Source: Pycnococcus provasolii (Eukaryota; Chlorophyta; Pseudoscourfieldiophyceae; Pseudoscourfieldiales; Pycnococcaceae). Taken from it: 64,000 bases of DNA. The DNA lies in contig OW568887.1 of assembly GCA_938743325.2 (NCBI GenBank), positions 248,001-312,000 on the forward strand, read 5' to 3'. The notes below the pieces were generated by a model. That model was not told the DNA's origin. It made no database searches and worked only from the letters and a program-made list of their open reading frames with translations. The position numbers and the translations under genes were made by a program. Positions within the stretch are counted from its first letter, which is position 1; each line of letters opens with the position of its first letter. Of the stretch, positions 61,717 through 64,000 are shown one piece after another.

Positions 61717-62806
61717 TGGCAGCAAGGGCACCTCAGGCCCAAAACAGTCGTCCACGGCGGAGCCGAGCGCCAGCGCAAGAAATCCACCCTCGCTCACGGA
61801 GATCTGTGCTCATATCGTTACCGAGCATCCCGTGCTCGACGGATTGGGCGATGATGGCGATGATTTGACCAACACCGCTGCTGCCGTAGCTAAGTACGTG
61901 TTTCCCACGGCACGTGAAGCTCACTCTGCAGCGCTTGCATCAGCACTTACGGCGGAGGCAGAGGCTCGAAAGACGAGGCGGACGGCGCTGCTCAACGCAG
62001 CTCAAGGTGGGGCGGAAATGTTGCGCCCTCTGCTCCGTGGCGCATCATGTCTTGCAGATGCCGATGCGGGCGGCGATGCCACTGCTGCCGCGTCAAGCCG
62101 TCGTCTGGCGTCGAACGGAACAGGGTCTCAAGTAGTAGATGCACTCCTGCGCGTCATGTGCCTCGACGCTCGCACCGGTCCTGAAGAGTCGCCGTCGGCG
62201 TCTACGTCAGCCACACCCACCGCTACCACCACGCTCTCCGCCGCAGATCGGAAGGCTGCTGTCGCCAGCCTCGAGCGCGTGGCACGCTACGATAGCAGCG
62301 TTGCCGGTCCAGCGGTGGCTGCGAGTGCTCTCGTCGAATTGCTCGGCCGTGGCGGCGGAGATGTTGTGGTGGACGAAAAGGACGACGCGCTCGTGCGTGC
62401 TATTGACGAAGCGGCGGAACAGTGTGGCCTTCGCCTGCGCTGGCCAGATCGCAAGGCTGAGAAAGCGATGGCAGCTAAGCAGGCGTCTGCACTATCCGAA
62501 GCGCTGCAAAAGTGTGTAGATGCTCACATCAGCGGAGCCAAGCCCACCATGAAGCCCGATGACGCACTTGTCGCGCTTCTTGGAATATACTACGCGAAAA
62601 AGCTCGGAAGGTGCGTGCTGTTGCCCGGGAAAGCTGTGACGGGCGCCGTGGCACGTTTGCGCGGTTCGCTCGATGATGATGCGTATGCCGCTCTCGAAAC
62701 ATTTCACGCAATAGTTACGGCGGCGCTTAGGGATGGCTCGGATGTGGACGAGTCACGGGCTGCGCTTTATGATAAATTGCAGGAGGCTTTAGCGTTTGCA
62801 GTGTAG
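60332..62806 (+). CDS. UFL1: UFM1-protein E3 ligase UFL1 (824 aa)
   Basis: It transfers the ubiquitin-like UFM1 to targets at the endoplasmic reticulum, including ribosomal protein uL24 in other eukaryotes, acting with DDRGK1. The N-terminal winged-helix region is diagnostic: NVVDVVAKLKELNYIDGTSLLTTNLHGVRAFVTKQCLKREIVDML, then GRCSMIALAGALGVELVHIE, then MVAGDMISDRYFETAAEEVADELNEAGRLGVAEIAKRLGLPADVV. A Lys/Gly-rich, low-complexity linker follows near residues 430-470 with about a dozen consecutive Gly. A helical C-terminal region comes after it. Length fits animal and plant UFL1 (about 790-820). Single exon; start ATG 60332 agrees with family starts. Its partner genes (UFM1, UFC1, DDRGK1) are not in the window. 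Confidence 0.93.
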
Positions 62807-62932
62807 TTGCTAGAATTGCTCATCCAGTAATTGAATGTAGTTTTATTCTTTGTTCTAATAGGGCGATTATCGGAAGACCAAAACGCAGGTCATTACAAAA
62901 ATGGTAGACCCCAAAGTGCTTGAAAACAGTGC

Positions 62933-64000
62933 TTAGAGCCCGCGTCGGAAGAGGTTTCCTCCTCTACCACGATTCGGTTGAGCATTTTCCACTGCAGCAC
63001 GCTGCCACGCCTCCTTCTCTCTCTCCAGGTCTGTCTTCCTTATGGGCTGCGAGCCCAGCGGCTCCAAGTGTTGCTCCCATTCTGCCATCATGCGGCTGTT
63101 TGGGCTGAGTTTCTTCTTTTTTGAATAATCCATGCGATTCGTATTCTCCTTCATGCGCTCTAGCGCACTTTTGGGTCGCACCAAACCCCAGTCCGAGTTA
63201 CCCGCTCCAGACCCCGGCTGTGCGCCCGGCGTTCTGGGTGGGGTCCGTGGCAGCTCCTTCGCATTCTCCTTCATGCGCTCGAGCGCGCTCTTGTGCCTCA
63301 CTGATACCTCGGCAAGACCGGCTCCCCAGTCACCAAGATCTACGGCACTGATGCGTGTGGTCGCTCGTGGGGAACGCTTCTTTGCAGATGCGTTTGCTGC
63401 GATAGCCTGCTCCTTTTCGATTTCTAGGCGGCTCTTGCGAATTGTCAAGTCCATGCCGTTTCCATCCCACTCTGTAGCGTGCTGCACTTTGGCGCTGTGT
63501 GGACGCTTTGTGTGCTGAGATCGCTGATCTCCTGCCGAAGCTGCCTTCGCTACCGCCACATCTTGCTCAAGCTTGCTCATGTGCGTTGGAAGTGAACTGA
63601 GAAACGTGCCGCCGAAGATATCGGCTTTGGATTTCGGCTTAGGCGATCTCTTCTGTCCTCGTGAATCATCACGTTTCGCAGCCTCAACGACCTGCTCAAG
63701 CCCGCTTTTGTGCACCACAAGAACGTTGCTAAGAGATTCCTCTGTCGATTCATGGCTCGTCCGGAAGATGGACGGCTTGGCAGATTTAGGCCGAGGCATA
63801 TTCTTTGATGCATCCCGTTGGGCGATTTCTAGCTTCGACATTCGAGAGGTTAGACTGCGCTCAAGGCTGTCCCCAAAGATGTTATCGTGGTTCTGTTTGT
63901 CGGATGGTGCCTTACGTGGCACCTTTTCCGCGATGAAGAGAGCACGGTCGATTTCGAGCTTGCTCATTTTTGGGGCAATAGACAGTTCGCCGCGATCTTG
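62933..64000 (-). CDS. K-S-x-L-E repeat protein, C-terminal part (5' end outside window)
   Basis: The frame is open from the stop at 62933-62935 to the window edge, so the N-terminus is missing; an internal Met at 63967 belongs to a repeat. About 355 residues are seen. A short motif recurs at least eight times, spaced 20-60 residues apart: MSKLEI, MSKLEIAQ, HKSGLEQV, MSKLEQDV, RKSRLEIEKE, HKSALERMKENA, PKSALERMKENT and RKTDLEREKE. Each is followed by a short charged helix. Between them are basic Pro/Ser/Lys segments such as RPKSAKP and IFGG/IFRT patches. It looks like a linear array of binding motifs in a disordered basic protein, perhaps cytoskeletal. The family is not recognised. It is convergent with UFL1, 126 bp apart. 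Confidence 0.6.
   Translation of the reverse strand, partial: QDRGELSIAPKMSKLEIDRALFIAEKVPRKAPSDKQNHDNIFGDSLERSLTSRMSKLEIAQRDASKNMPRPKSAKPSIFRTSHESTEESLSNVLVVHKSGLEQVVEAAKRDDSRGQKRSPKPKSKADIFGGTFLSSLPTHMSKLEQDVAVAKAASAGDQRSQHTKRPHSAKVQHATEWDGNGMDLTIRKSRLEIEKEQAIAANASAKKRSPRATTRISAVDLGDWGAGLAEVSVRHKSALERMKENAKELPRTPPRTPGAQPGSGAGNSDWGLVRPKSALERMKENTNRMDYSKKKKLSPNSRMMAEWEQHLEPLGSQPIRKTDLEREKEAWQRAAVENAQPNRGRGGNLFRRGL

Overview
This window is nuclear DNA from a compact eukaryotic genome, most likely a green alga, possibly a prasinophyte or another small marine chlorophyte. The lineage call rests on families seen together: a PRMT10-type arginine methyltransferase, a plant group-G (GBF-like) bZIP, an AP2-like transcription factor, two OPR-RAP organelle RNA proteins, a YGL/LRDR (DUF3700)-like protein and a plant-type mitotic B cyclin. 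It is an inference; no species can be named. Most genes have a single exon. The eight introns supported by protein continuity are short (about 75-215 nt), and seven of the eight begin GTACG rather than GTAAG. A ninth, tentative, 64-nt intron begins GTAAG.

Layout. The left end (1-5.6 kb) holds the 3' end of a coiled-coil gene, about 2.3 kb of gene-poor DNA, and a six-exon secreted Tyr/Thr-rich protein whose last repeats each occupy one exon. From 5.6 to 20.4 kb come a small membrane protein, an OPR-RAP protein, a large IQ-motif/PHD-finger protein, cyclin B, class II fumarase, a DUF3700-like protein and a coiled-coil protein ending in a CaaX box. From 21.6 to 24.1 kb lies a fragmentary mobile element with a methyltransferase-like reading frame and two families of direct repeats. 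From 24.5 to 39.2 kb come PRMT10, a four-CBS (SNF4-like) protein, an ARM/HEAT-like protein, serine acetyltransferase, a ketopantoate-reductase-family protein, a single-pass Pro/Ser-rich protein, a protein with degenerate EF-hand-like modules, and a membrane-anchored nucleoside hydrolase.

From 39.8 to 51 kb a four-domain cyclic-nucleotide-binding protein and a second OPR-RAP gene flank a block carrying an unusual bZIP gene and an X-family DNA polymerase. The two edges of this block carry copies of the same roughly 430-bp junction, so the block appears to have been placed between two formerly convergent neighbours. This is the most striking structure in the window. From 51 to 64 kb come a small secreted EGF-like protein, a 2-oxoglutarate oxygenase, an AP2-like factor, a GPATCH4-like nucleolar protein, the cytochrome bc1 assembly factor UQCC1/CBP3, a GBF-like bZIP, the UFM1 ligase UFL1, and a truncated gene for a protein built on a repeated K-S-x-L-E motif.

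Genes are mostly arranged as divergent pairs sharing 280-1,100 bp leaders and as convergent pairs with 3' ends 30-225 bp apart. The shared leaders are rich in G-runs, telomere-like TTAGGG/CCCTAA fragments and microsatellites. No operon-like functional cluster is evident; the genes are general housekeeping, organelle-expression and regulatory functions. No tRNA, rRNA or CRISPR array was recognised.
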